A DNA stretch of 64,000 bases from Pseudomonas tohonis (GTDB taxonomy: Bacteria > Pseudomonadota > Gammaproteobacteria > Pseudomonadales > Pseudomonadaceae), in assembly GCF_012767755.2 (NCBI RefSeq), contig NZ_AP023189.1, positions 992,001 to 1,056,000 of the forward strand, in the 5' to 3' direction. A program made the translations under genes and the position numbers. The notes under the pieces are model-generated. The model searched no databases, was not told the origin of the DNA, and saw only the letters and a list, made by a program, of their open reading frames with translations. Numbering within the stretch: the first letter of the stretch is position 1; every line of letters begins with the position of its first letter. Positions 37,416 through 45,329 of this stretch are shown here, piece by piece.

Positions 37416-37886
37416 TTAGCTCTGTCTGCGTTAGCTGTTGCGGATTCAACGAAAGTCTCAAGAGCGGCGCTTTCAGGGCCCTTCTGGACTCCTGGCACAC
37501 CCACCGCATGGGTTTCGCTTCGCTCTACACCATCCTACGAAAGTTCGTGCGCACCACGTGGCGATGCGCTGGACGAAGAACGTTGGAGCAGCCGCCAACG
37601 CCCCTCCAGGAGGCCGAACGCAGTCGTTGCGCAGGGGGACGAGTGGCATGGATGCCACGAGAGGCGCGACTGGCCATGGATGGCCCTTCGCGCCGGCCCC
37701 CGGAACTACGACGGAGTGAGGGCACCCGACGCAGTCGGGCCGGATGATGGGGCAAGCGTTTTTGGTTTCTTTTTTGGCGATTGAAAAAAGAGACTCGCCC
37801 GGGGGGCGAAACCAGAAGCATCAGCAAAGCTCGACAATCAGCTGGGCTCGAAACCTTCTAGCAACACTTAACGTAGACAGAGCCAA
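37416..37886. mobile_element. 471-bp MITE-like element inserted in a REP palindrome
   Basis: The 561-bp gap 37393-37953 has no convincing gene. It contains imperfect 26-bp terminal inverted repeats (37416-37441 and 37861-37886, 22 of 26 positions matching, beginning TTAGCTCTGTCT and TTGGCTCTGTCT). These are flanked by TCA on both sides (37413-37415, 37887-37889). Removing the element and one TCA restores GGGGCGAATTCATTCGCCAA, a complete REP. The interior encodes no transposase. It contains a segment like the repeat at 21004 (37508-37535) and GTTTTTGGTTTCTTTTTTGG. The size, repeats and duplication fit a non-autonomous element; the mobilising family is unknown. Confidence 0.75.
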
Positions 37887-37953
37887 TCATTCGCCAATCG
37901 GTCCGAAGGACCGACCTGCGGTGCCTACAAAGGGTACATATGAGCGGTGGGCG

Positions 37954-38421
37954 TCAAGCCGGTTCCTGGCAGACGTCCACCCATTGCGCGGCGACCAGTT
38001 CGGCCATGTGCTGCGGGGCGATGCGCACGGCGCTGTGGATGGCGCCGGCGGCGGGGACCACTTCGTCGAAGGCCTGCAGCGACAGGTCGCAATAGACCGG
38101 CAGCGGGGTCGCCAGGCCGAAGGGGCAGACGCCGCCGACGGGGTGGCTGGTCAGTGCCTGCACGGTCTCGGCGTCGAGCATCTTGGCCTTGGCGCCGAAG
38201 GCTTCCTTGAACTTGCGGTTGTCGATGCGCGCATCGCCCCGTGCCACTACCAGCAGGTTCTGCTCGCCGACGCGGAAGGCCAGGGTCTTGGCGATGCGCC
38301 CCGGTTCGACACCGTGGGCCTCGGCGGCGAGGGCGACGGTGGCGGTGCTGGTTTCCAGTTCGATGATGGTGAGTTCGGGAGCCTTCTCGGCGAGGAAGGC
38401 GCGAACGGATTCGAGGCTCAT
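37954..38421 (-). CDS. YbaK/ProX-type aminoacyl-tRNA deacylase
   Basis: 155 residues, one YbaK/EbsC domain: VALAAEAHGVEPGRIAKTLAFRV with the conserved Lys, LLVVARGDARIDNRKFKEAFG, LTSHPVGGVCPFGLATPLPVYCD and a C-terminal SAVRIAPQHMAEL. These proteins hydrolyse misacylated tRNA in the cytosol. The exact tRNA specificity (Cys-tRNAPro or Ala-tRNAPro type) cannot be read from the sequence. ATG 38421. The next gene (MBL fold) ends 25 bp upstream. Confidence 0.92.
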   Translation of the reverse strand: MSLESVRAFLAEKAPELTIIELETSTATVALAAEAHGVEPGRIAKTLAFRVGEQNLLVVARGDARIDNRKFKEAFGAKAKMLDAETVQALTSHPVGGVCPFGLATPLPVYCDLSLQAFDEVVPAAGAIHSAVRIAPQHMAELVAAQWVDVCQEPA

Positions 38422-38446
38422 GAAGGCTCCTTGGTTTCCTGTCGGC

Positions 38447-39313
38447 TCAGGCGGCCAGCTGGTGCACGGCGGCGAGGCTGTCGTCGAGGCCATAGCGGCC
38501 CTTGTCGTCGCGGGTCACGCGGCCCATGGCGACGTCCGGGTCGTGGGTGAAGAGCAGCCGGCCATTGCGTTCCAGCAGGCTGGCGAGCAGGGCTTCCTTC
38601 TCTTCGATCAGGCCTTCGGGGAAGCGGTCGTAGCCCATGGTGATGGGCAGGTGCACCCAGGGCGCGCCGGGAATCAGGTCGCCGCTGAACACCACCGGGC
38701 CGTCGGGCATGGCGATCTCCGGCAGGAGTTGGCCGGGCGTATGGCCGTCGCTCCAGTGCAGGCGCCAGTCCGGGCCTAGGATCTCGGCGCCGGGCTGCTC
38801 GTCGATCAGCACCAGGCGGCCGCTGGCCTCCAGCAGTTCGAGCATTTCCGGGATGTAGGAGGCGCGGTCGCGCGGGTGCGGGTTGCAGGCGCGCTGCCAC
38901 TGGCGGCGGCCGGTGACGAAGCGCGCGTTGGGGAACAGCAGGCGTGCGGGCTGGCCTTCTTCCCAGGCGGCGAGCAGGCCGCCGGCGTGGTCGAAGTGCA
39001 GGTGGGTGAGCAGCACGATGTCGATGTCGGCATCGGACAGGCCGGCCTCGGCGAGGCTGTCGAGCAGCACGTGGCGGTCTTCCTGCACGCCGAAACGGCG
39101 CTTGAGTTCGGGCGAGAAGAAGGCGCCGATGCCGGTCTCGACGAGGATGTTGCGCTCGTCTTCCTGCACCAGCAGCGCGCGGCAGCCGAGGTCGATGCGG
39201 TTTTGCGCGTCCGGCTGCATCCAGCGTTCCCAGAGGGCGCGCGGGGCGTTGCCGAACATGGCGCCGCCGTCGAGTTTCTGGCTGTTGCCGGTGAGCGAGG
39301 TGAGGGTACGCAT
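38447..39313 (-). CDS. Metallo-beta-lactamase-fold hydrolase
   Basis: 288 residues. The metal site reads [13 protein letters not shown] (about 100-112), with the third His in [14 protein letters not shown], the bridging Asp in [10 protein letters not shown] and the last His in FTHDPDVAM. The fold matches cytosolic MBL hydrolases such as quorum-quenching lactonase-like or YcbL-like enzymes, but the substrate cannot be assigned. It probably forms a unit with the deacylase gene 25 bp downstream. Confidence 0.9.
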   Translation of the reverse strand: MRTLTSLTGNSQKLDGGAMFGNAPRALWERWMQPDAQNRIDLGCRALLVQEDERNILVETGIGAFFSPELKRRFGVQEDRHVLLDSLAEAGLSDADIDIVLLTHLHFDHAGGLLAAWEEGQPARLLFPNARFVTGRRQWQRACNPHPRDRASYIPEMLELLEASGRLVLIDEQPGAEILGPDWRLHWSDGHTPGQLLPEIAMPDGPVVFSGDLIPGAPWVHLPITMGYDRFPEGLIEEKEALLASLLERNGRLLFTHDPDVAMGRVTRDDKGRYGLDDSLAAVHQLAA

Positions 39314-39372
39314 GGGGCGGTTCCGGGCTGGCTTTCAAGCGGCCAAGGCTAACCCGGTTGCGGGGGCTCTGG

Positions 39373-39984
39373 TCAATCCGCCCAGCCGCGATAGACGAAG
39401 GTCATCGGGCGCGGGCCCTGCAGGTAGCCGGTGTGCAGTTCGCGGATGGCGAAGCCGCCGGCTTCGATCAGGCGCGGGATGTCGCGGTTGAGGTGGCAGC
39501 CGCCGGCCAGCGGCTTCCACAGGGGTGTGAGGCGGTGCTGCCAGCGCACCACCGGTGCGTCCGGGGCCAGGCCGTGTTCGGCGAACAGCAGGCGACCGCC
39601 GGGCTTGAGCACGCGGCGCATCTCTTTCAATGCCGCGGCGGCGTCGGGGATGGTGCAGAGGGTGAAGGTGCAGACGATGCTGTCGAAGCTGGCATCGCCG
39701 GCCTGGATCTCGCCCAGCTCCAGGGCGATGGTTTCCACCGGAATGGCGATGGCGGCGGCGCGCTGGCGGGCCAGGGCCTGCATCTGCGCGGCGGGGTCGA
39801 CGCCGATCACCACCTGCACCCTGGCCGGGTCGTAGAAGCCGAGGTTGAGACCGGTGCCGATGCCGATCTCCAGCACCCGGCCTTCGGCTTGGGGCACGAT
39901 CTTCGAGCGGGTCTTCATCACCTCGCCCATGCCGCAGGCGTAGTCGATCAGGCGGGGCAGGACGTGGCGATCGTAGAAACCCAT
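39373..39984 (-). CDS. Class I SAM-dependent methyltransferase
   Basis: 203 residues, Methyltransf_11 type. Motif I is VLEIGIGTGLNLGFYD (about 37-52), motif II VIGVDPAAQMQALA, post-motif CTFTLCTIPDAAAAL and RRVLKPGGRLLFAEHG. The GFYDRHVLPRLIDYACG start and CHLNRDIPRLIEAGGF end resemble the METTL7/phospholipid methyltransferase-like group. Substrate unknown. The ATG at 39984 starts the conserved N-terminus; codons beyond are not credible. Confidence 0.88.
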   Translation of the reverse strand: MGFYDRHVLPRLIDYACGMGEVMKTRSKIVPQAEGRVLEIGIGTGLNLGFYDPARVQVVIGVDPAAQMQALARQRAAAIAIPVETIALELGEIQAGDASFDSIVCTFTLCTIPDAAAALKEMRRVLKPGGRLLFAEHGLAPDAPVVRWQHRLTPLWKPLAGGCHLNRDIPRLIEAGGFAIRELHTGYLQGPRPMTFVYRGWAD

Positions 39985-40029
39985 GGCGGCGGCCCGTGGT
40001 GGTGGCGAGGCGTCCAAGGTAGCAGGGGC

Positions 40030-40078
40030 ATCCCCGCGTGGCGCGGGGATTTCGGCCAATGGCGGGAGGATTCCCGCC
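40030..40078 (-). terminator. Two tandem hairpins after the SDR gene
   Basis: GGCGGGA/TCCCGCC (40061-40078) and ATCCCCGCG/CGCGGGGAT (40030-40050) stand one after the other in the 100-bp gap between the SDR gene (ending 40085) and the methyltransferase start. They are probably termination or processing signals, though without a clear U-run. Confidence 0.45.
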
Positions 40079-40084
40079 CGGGGG

Positions 40085-40726
40085 TCAGCGGCCCAGGCGG
40101 CGCAGTTCGTCCGACTCCACGACACGCGTGCCCTGGTCGGTCTCCAGGGCCAGGCGCCACAGTGCGCGGGCCAGGGTGCAGGCGCCGATGCCGCGGTACT
40201 TGCCCGGCAGCCAGCGCATGAAGGGCGCGGCCAGGCGTTCGCCGAGGCGGAATTCGCTGCGCGGGCCGAGCAGCAGGGACGGGCGCACCAGGGTCAGCTG
40301 CGGCCAGTCCTGGGCCTTGAGCGCTTCCTCCATCTCGCCCTTGGTGCGGTTGTAGAACACCGAGGAATTGGCGTCCGCGCCCAGTGCGCTGATCACCAGG
40401 TAGTGACGGGCACCGAGCTCGCGGGCGCGGGCGCCGACGGCGAGCACCAGGTCGAGGTCGACGGCGCGGAAGGCTTCCTGGGAGCCGGCCTGGCGGATGG
40501 TGCTGCCGAGGCAGCAGAAGGCGGTATCCACCGGCCCCTGGAGGTGCGGCAGGAGCGCGGCGAGCTCGCCCACCGGGTTGTCCAGGCGTGGGTGGTCGGC
40601 CAGGGGGCGACGGGTCGGTGCGAGCACCCGCTCCACCGTGGGTTCGTTGAGCAGTCGGTCGAGCAGGTGTTCACCGGTCAGGCCCGTGGCGCCGGCGAGC
40701 AGGATGTGCTGGGGCGTCAGATGCAT
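40085..40726 (-). CDS. Atypical SDR, NAD(P)-binding protein (HTATIP2-like)
   Basis: 213 residues. The nucleotide loop is [18 protein letters not shown] (about 8-25). [25 protein letters not shown] and [12 protein letters not shown] (with the YxxxK pair) follow, then [13 protein letters not shown]. This is the pattern of the atypical short-chain dehydrogenases related to HTATIP2/YbjT. Probably an NADPH-binding oxidoreductase or redox sensor. Ligand unknown. It lies 28 bp downstream of the MORN-peptidase gene on the same strand. Confidence 0.88.
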   Translation of the reverse strand: MHLTPQHILLAGATGLTGEHLLDRLLNEPTVERVLAPTRRPLADHPRLDNPVGELAALLPHLQGPVDTAFCCLGSTIRQAGSQEAFRAVDLDLVLAVGARARELGARHYLVISALGADANSSVFYNRTKGEMEEALKAQDWPQLTLVRPSLLLGPRSEFRLGERLAAPFMRWLPGKYRGIGACTLARALWRLALETDQGTRVVESDELRRLGR

Positions 40727-40754
40727 GCTGTTTCTCCGCTGTTACAGCTTGAGC

Positions 40755-42482
40755 TTAGTGGCTGGCGGCGGTTTTGCCGGCGGCCGTTGCAGGTTGTGCG
40801 GCGAGCGCTTGCCGGGCCTGCCCGGCGCGCAGCTTGCTCCAGTGGGCGAGCACCGGCTTGGGGGCCCAGATCTGTGGTTCGGACGGTTCGAAGCCGTCGG
40901 CCTTCTCCCATTCGGCAACCTCGCTGCGGGCGAGTTCGAAAGCATGTTCCAGGTCGTCGGTCTGGTTCAGCGCGTCGGCCAGCAGCGCGCGTCCGAAGTA
41001 GGTGAACTCGTTGTCGTCGGAGCAGCCGAAGGACACCCGGTCGGCACGCGCGGCGGTCATCACCAGGGTCTTGTCGTCCTTGAGCGCGGGGATGAAACCG
41101 CCGGAATAGCAGGCGGAGATCACCACCACCTTGTGGCGATCCTTCAGCGGGGCCAGCACCGAGGCCAGCTCGCTGGCGGGCAGGTCGGCGAGCTGCAGGC
41201 CGGGTTGTTCGAGGGCCAACTGATGGTCGGCGGAGCCGTGGCTGGTGAGGTAGATGAACACCAGGTCCTCCGGGCCGCTGCGCCGGGCGATGCCCTGGAT
41301 CGCCCGGGACAGGCTCTCGCGGGTGGCCATAGGACGGTCGGCCATGTGGTCGCGGTGGTTGATCAGGGTGATGTGGCCATGGGCGCCGAAGCGCTGGTCG
41401 AGCAGGTTGGCGACGTAGTCGGCCTCGCGCAGGAACACGCCCTGGCGGCCGTCGCCCCCCAGGCTCAGGGAGTACAGCTCCACCGCCGGGGTGGAGGCGG
41501 GCAGCGCATCGATGGCGGCGTCGAGCAGGCGGCCCTGTTCCAGCAGGCCGACTTCCAGCGGGTTGGGCAGTGCCTTGCCGGCTTCGTCACGCACGCGCCG
41601 GCCGCCGCGCCAGGTGCCTTTTTCCTGGCCACCGTCGGCCAGGGCGAGGGTGCCTTCGCCACTGTAGCGGCCGCCTGCGAAGCCGCCCTGGTAGCGGCTG
41701 CCATCGGCGAGGGTCAGGGTGCCTTCGCCCTGGTAGCGCCAGTTGCGGAAGGCGCCGACGTAGCGCTCGCCATCCGCGCCCTTGTACTCACCCTTGCCGG
41801 TCAGGGCGCCGCCCTTGAACTCACCGCTCCACACCGAGCCTTCGGCGTTCTGGTAGCGGCCCTTGCCATCGAACAGGCCGTTCTTGAACCCGCCGCTGTA
41901 GAAGCCGCCGTCGGCGCCCTGGTAGTCGCCTTCGCCCTCGAGCTGGCCCTGTTTGAAAGGTCCGGAATAGCGCGAGCCGTCGGCGTCGGTGCGTACGCCC
42001 CGACCGGTCTGCTCGCCGCGCTTGAACTGGCCCTGGTAGCTGCTGCCATCGGGCAGTTCGAGCTTGCCCTGGCCGTGGTAGCGGTCGTCGCGGAAGGTGC
42101 CGCTGTAGACCATGCCTTCCCGGCTGAGCGTGCCTTCGCCGCTGAACTGGTTGGCCTTGAATGCGCCGTCGTAGGAGGTGCCGTCGCTGTAGGTGAGGCG
42201 GCCATTGCCTTCGAACAGGCCGTTGCGGAACTCGCCCTGGTAGTCGACGCCATTGGGCGCGTGCCAGGTGCCATGGCCGTTGGGCTGGCCGTCCTTGAAC
42301 TGGCCTTCGAACCAGGTGCCGTTGCTGTAGTCCAGGCGCCCCGGGCCTTGCAGCAGGCCGTCGACCACGGCGCCTCGGTAGCGCGAACCATCGGGCAGGC
42401 GGGCGTCCGGCGGGGTGAGGGGTTCTCCGTCTCCGCAGGCCGAGAGGAGCAGGGCGAGCGCGAGGGGCAGCAGCGGTTTCAT
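40755..42482 (-). CDS. Lipoprotein with MORN repeats and a C13 (caspase-clan) peptidase domain
   Basis: 575 residues. Lipobox ALLLSACGDG (Cys16) predicts an outer-membrane or periplasmic lipoprotein. Residues about 27-290 are eleven complete MORN repeats of 23 residues plus a partial one, in the form DGSxYxGxFKxGxxxGxG. The C-terminal domain has FIYLTSHGSADHQL (His415) and VVVISACYSGGFIPAL (Cys458), the His/Cys dyad of peptidase family C13 in clan CD, which includes legumain and GPI8. Both residues are intact, so activity is plausible. AAGGGA precedes the ATG. It may be tethered to membranes through the MORN array; the biological role is unknown. Confidence 0.85.
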   Translation of the reverse strand: MKPLLPLALALLLSACGDGEPLTPPDARLPDGSRYRGAVVDGLLQGPGRLDYSNGTWFEGQFKDGQPNGHGTWHAPNGVDYQGEFRNGLFEGNGRLTYSDGTSYDGAFKANQFSGEGTLSREGMVYSGTFRDDRYHGQGKLELPDGSSYQGQFKRGEQTGRGVRTDADGSRYSGPFKQGQLEGEGDYQGADGGFYSGGFKNGLFDGKGRYQNAEGSVWSGEFKGGALTGKGEYKGADGERYVGAFRNWRYQGEGTLTLADGSRYQGGFAGGRYSGEGTLALADGGQEKGTWRGGRRVRDEAGKALPNPLEVGLLEQGRLLDAAIDALPASTPAVELYSLSLGGDGRQGVFLREADYVANLLDQRFGAHGHITLINHRDHMADRPMATRESLSRAIQGIARRSGPEDLVFIYLTSHGSADHQLALEQPGLQLADLPASELASVLAPLKDRHKVVVISACYSGGFIPALKDDKTLVMTAARADRVSFGCSDDNEFTYFGRALLADALNQTDDLEHAFELARSEVAEWEKADGFEPSEPQIWAPKPVLAHWSKLRAGQARQALAAQPATAAGKTAASH

Positions 42483-42526
42483 CGACAGTCCCTTGAGGGT
42501 GGATACGGCTGTTGCAAGTGTGGCGT

Positions 42527-42552
42527 AAAAAAGCCCGCTATCGCGGGCTTTT
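42527..42552 (-). terminator. Rho-independent terminator, bidirectional in form
   Basis: GCCCGC (42533-42538) pairs with GCGGGC (42543-42548), loop TATC, with A6 before (42527-42532) and T4 after. On the minus strand this gives a stem followed by T6, 24 bases after the TM2 gene stop and before the MORN-peptidase gene. Confidence 0.88.
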
Positions 42553-42572
42553 CTTTTCATCCGTACCGTGGC

Positions 42573-42785
42573 TCAGGTCCACTGGGTGATCTTGTTGCCC
42601 TGTTTGTCGGTGAAGGCGCCGACGATGATCATGATGAAGTCGATCAGGGTCCAGATGCCCAGGCCGCCGAGGGTGAGGATCTGCAGGATGGCGGTGCCGA
42701 TCTTGCCGGCGTAGAAGCGGTGCGCGCCGAAGGTGCCCAGGAAGAAGCACAGCAGGAAGGCCGGGAGGATGCGTTTTTCGGTCAT
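42573..42785 (-). CDS. TM2 domain protein
   Basis: 70 residues with two membrane helices: LPAFLLCFFLGTFGAHRFYAG and ILTLGGLGIWTLIDFIMIIVGA separated by KIGTA. The GAHRFYAGK, G-x-GIW-x-LID pattern defines the TM2 family. Inner-membrane location is inferred. Function unknown. Its own terminator follows. Confidence 0.9.
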   Translation of the reverse strand: MTEKRILPAFLLCFFLGTFGAHRFYAGKIGTAILQILTLGGLGIWTLIDFIMIIVGAFTDKQGNKITQWT

Positions 42786-42900
42786 GAAACTGTCCTTGTC
42801 GAGAGAAGAGGGTGCCGAGTGGCGGGCGGCATTCTAGCGAACGCGGTGCTGCCGAGGCGAGTGGCGGGAGAGAGGCCGGCGGCGGGCCGCCGGCGTTGTT

Positions 42901-43356
42901 TCAGACGAAGCAGAGGCTCAGGGATTCGGCGATGTAGGCAGGCTTGGCCTGGCCTTCGATCTCCAGGGTGGCGCGGGCCTTGATCAGCCACTGGCCGGGG
43001 TTCTTTTCGGTGACGTCCATGATGGTGAGCGCCAGGCGGACGCGGGAGTCCACCTTCACCGGCTGGATGAAGCGCACGCTGTCCAGGCCGTAGTTGATGC
43101 CCATCTTCATGCCTTCGGGCAGTACCAGCAGGCCTTCGGTGAGGACCGGGATCAGCGACAGGGTGAGGAAACCGTGGGCGATGGTGGTGCCGAAGGGCGT
43201 GTGCTTGGCCTTCTCCGGGTCGACATGGATGAACTGGTGGTCGCCGGTGCATTCGGCGAACTGGTTGATGCGTTGCTGGTCGATGGTCAGCCACTCGGAG
43301 TGGCCCAGGTCCTTGCCTATGTAGTTCTTCAGTTCGGATACAGGTACGAACGGCAT
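42901..43356 (-). CDS. phaJ: MaoC-like (R)-specific enoyl-CoA hydratase, PhaJ4 type
   Basis: 151 residues, one hot-dog domain. The hydratase motif is FAECTGDHQFIHVDPEKA (about 33-50), with Asp and His of the catalytic dyad, followed by FGTTIAHGFLTLSLIPVL. It should hydrate enoyl-CoA to (R)-3-hydroxyacyl-CoA and link beta-oxidation to polyhydroxyalkanoate. The name PhaJ4 is based on family resemblance and on the position next to lrgAB as in P. aeruginosa. It is divergent from lrgA, with a 245-bp gap. Confidence 0.88.
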   Translation of the reverse strand: MPFVPVSELKNYIGKDLGHSEWLTIDQQRINQFAECTGDHQFIHVDPEKAKHTPFGTTIAHGFLTLSLIPVLTEGLLVLPEGMKMGINYGLDSVRFIQPVKVDSRVRLALTIMDVTEKNPGQWLIKARATLEIEGQAKPAYIAESLSLCFV

Positions 43357-43601
43357 GCTTCATCCTCCGTGGACGTGGTTTGTTGTTCTTCTTGCCGGGT
43401 CTTTGGCCGACCCTGGATTCATCGCCGTCTAGATCAGCATGGGCACGGGGCGGGGGTCAAGCAGGCATGGCCCCTGCGAATGGCGGGTTATAGCGAGGGT
43501 GGCGAGCGGGCCTATAATGGCGCGATCCTGGCAACGACCGCTCTGCAGCGGGCCTTGCACGCGTCTCGTCCAGGGCTTACCTGACCTATCCGGAGATTTT
43601 C

Positions 43602-43964
43602 ATGCTTTTGCGCGGCCTGACCTGGCTGGTGCTGTTCCAGTTGCTCGGCACCGGGATCAACGCCCTTTTCCTGCACATGCTGCCCGGGCCCATCATCGGC
43701 CTGGTGCTGCTGTTCCTGTTCCTCGTCGCCCGTGGCGAGGTGGGCGAGCCGCTGTCGGTGGCCTCCAGCAGCCTGCTGCGCTACCTGCCGTTGCTGCTGG
43801 TGCCGCCGGCGGTGGGAGTGATGGTGTATGCCCAGGCGATCTGGGCCGACTTCTGGGCGGTGGTCGGCGCGCTGGCGCTGTCGGTGTTCTTCTCGATGCT
43901 GTTCGTGGGCTGGCTGATGCAGCACCTGATCGACCGCAAGGCTCGCCAGGAGGATCGCCCATGA
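43602..43964 (+). CDS. lrgA: CidA/LrgA family holin-like protein
   Basis: 120 residues, four membrane helices: WLVLFQLLGTGINALFLHMLPGPIIGLVLLF near the start, then LPLLLVPPAVGVMVYAQ (the PPxxVGxM motif) and the final two helices. LrgA/CidA proteins modulate murein hydrolase activity or pyruvate/acetate-type export with LrgB. The stop TGA overlaps the lrgB start (ATGA), so translation is coupled. Confidence 0.93.
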   Translation: MLLRGLTWLVLFQLLGTGINALFLHMLPGPIIGLVLLFLFLVARGEVGEPLSVASSSLLRYLPLLLVPPAVGVMVYAQAIWADFWAVVGALALSVFFSMLFVGWLMQHLIDRKARQEDRP

Positions 43965-44677
43965 GCATCGACTGGCACGGGGCCTGGCAGGCCATCGCCC
44001 ACCATCCGCTGTTCGGCGTCGGCCTGACGCTGGCGGCCTACCAGCTGTCCATCTCCCTGTACGAGAAGACCCGCCTGATGTTCCTGCAGCCGGTGCTGGT
44101 GTCCATGGCCCTGGTGATCGCGGTGCTGGTGCCCCTGGGCATCGGCTACGAGGAGTACCGTCAGAGCACCACGCTGCTGACATTGCTGCTCGGGCCGGCC
44201 ACCGTAGCGCTGGCGGTGCCGCTGTTCCTCAACCTCAAGCGCATCCGCCAGTTGTTCTGGCCGACGCTGATCACCCTGTTCATCGGTGGCCTGGTTGCTA
44301 CGGTTATGGGTGTGGGCCTGGCCTGGGCCTTCGGTGCCGAGCACATGATGCTGATGACCATGGCGCCGAAGTCGGTGACCTCGCCCATCGCCATGCTGGT
44401 GGCCGAGCAGATCGGCGGGGTGGCGGCGCTGGCGGCGGTGTTCGTGCTGATCACCGGCGTCATCGGCGCGACCCTGGGGCCGGAGCTGCTGCGTCGTATC
44501 GGTGTGCGCCATCCGGCGGCACAGGGCATGGCGCTGGGCATCACCGCTCACGCCGTGGGGACTGCGCGGGCGTTGCAGGAGGGCGAGGAATGCGGCGCCT
44601 TCGCGGCGCTGGCGATGAGCCTGATGGGTGTGGCCACCGCGGTGCTGTTGCCGCTGGCCGTTGCGATGGTCGTATGA
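43961..44677 (+). CDS. lrgB: LrgB/CidB family membrane protein
   Basis: 238 residues, polytopic. GLTLAAYQLSISLYEKTRLMFLQPVLVS at the start, LLGPATVALAVPLF and APKSVTSPIAMLVAEQIGG (the PKSVTxPIA signature), then ITAHAVGTARALQEGEECGAFAALAMSL. It forms the partner of LrgA. It overlaps lrgA by 4 bases. The LON-domain gene starts 11 bases after it and is probably in the same operon. Confidence 0.94.
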   Translation: MSIDWHGAWQAIAHHPLFGVGLTLAAYQLSISLYEKTRLMFLQPVLVSMALVIAVLVPLGIGYEEYRQSTTLLTLLLGPATVALAVPLFLNLKRIRQLFWPTLITLFIGGLVATVMGVGLAWAFGAEHMMLMTMAPKSVTSPIAMLVAEQIGGVAALAAVFVLITGVIGATLGPELLRRIGVRHPAAQGMALGITAHAVGTARALQEGEECGAFAALAMSLMGVATAVLLPLAVAMVV

Positions 44678-44687
44678 GGTCGTGTCG

Positions 44688-45278
44688 ATGAATCTGCCGC
44701 TGTTTCCGCTCAATACCGTGCTCTTCCCCGGCTGCGCGCTCGACCTGCAGCTGTTCGAGGCGCGCTACCTGGACATGATCGGCCGCTGCATGAAGCAGGG
44801 CACCGGTTTCGGCGTGGTCTGCATCCTCGAGGGCGAGGAGGTGGGCGAGGCGGCGAGCCGTTTCGCCGGCACGGGTTGCGAGGCGGTCATCCGTGATTTC
44901 CAGCAACTGCCCAACAGCCTGCTGGGTATCCGCGTGGAAGGCGGGCGCCGCTTCAGGGTGACCCGCGCGGAAGTCCGGCCGGACCAGCTCACGGTCGCCG
45001 ACGTCCAATGGCTGGACGAGGCCGAGGAGCGCCCGCTGCTGCCCGAGCACGCCGACCTCGCCGCGTTGCTCAACGCCCTGGCCGAGCACCCGCTGGTGCA
45101 GGGGCTGGGCATGGGCGGGCTGTCCAATGGGCAGCAGGAGCTGGCCAACCAGTTGTCCTACCTGCTGCCGTTTTCCCTCAAGGAGAAGCTGGAGCTGCTC
45201 ACGCTGGGCGACCCCGAGCAGCGCCTGAGCCACCTGCAGGGGCTGCTGGACAAGCTGCAGGGCGACATGATCGCCTGA
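44688..45278 (+). CDS. LON N-terminal-domain protein (no protease domain)
   Basis: 196 residues: LPLFPLNTVLFPGCALDLQLFEARYLDMI at the N-terminus, FGVVCILEGEEVGEAA and the IRVEGGRRFRV region are the substrate-binding domain of Lon. The helical C-terminus (ELANQLSYLLPFSLKEKLELL) follows. AAA+ and Ser-Lys peptidase domains are absent, as usual in this stand-alone family. It may bind substrates or regulate protein turnover, but the role is not established. Confidence 0.92.
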   Translation: MNLPLFPLNTVLFPGCALDLQLFEARYLDMIGRCMKQGTGFGVVCILEGEEVGEAASRFAGTGCEAVIRDFQQLPNSLLGIRVEGGRRFRVTRAEVRPDQLTVADVQWLDEAEERPLLPEHADLAALLNALAEHPLVQGLGMGGLSNGQQELANQLSYLLPFSLKEKLELLTLGDPEQRLSHLQGLLDKLQGDMIA

Positions 45279-45297
45279 GCCGCCCCGCCTCTCCTTT

Positions 45298-45319
45298 CCC
45301 GGGCTGAAGCCCGGGCTAC
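45298..45319. repeat. GGGCTGAAGCCC palindrome between convergent genes
   Basis: CCCGGGCTGAAGCCCGGG followed by CTAC, the same type as 13035 and 14197. It lies between the LON-domain gene (ends 45278) and the DedA-PAP2 gene (ends 45330), so it may act as a bidirectional transcription stop. Confidence 0.65.
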
Positions 45320-45329
45320 CGGCTCCCGG

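Noticed and set aside
37438..37827. Small open frames inside the 471-bp element
   Set aside because: They lie across palindromes, lack start signals and look like the short products often predicted in Pseudomonas repeats. No transposase motif is present.
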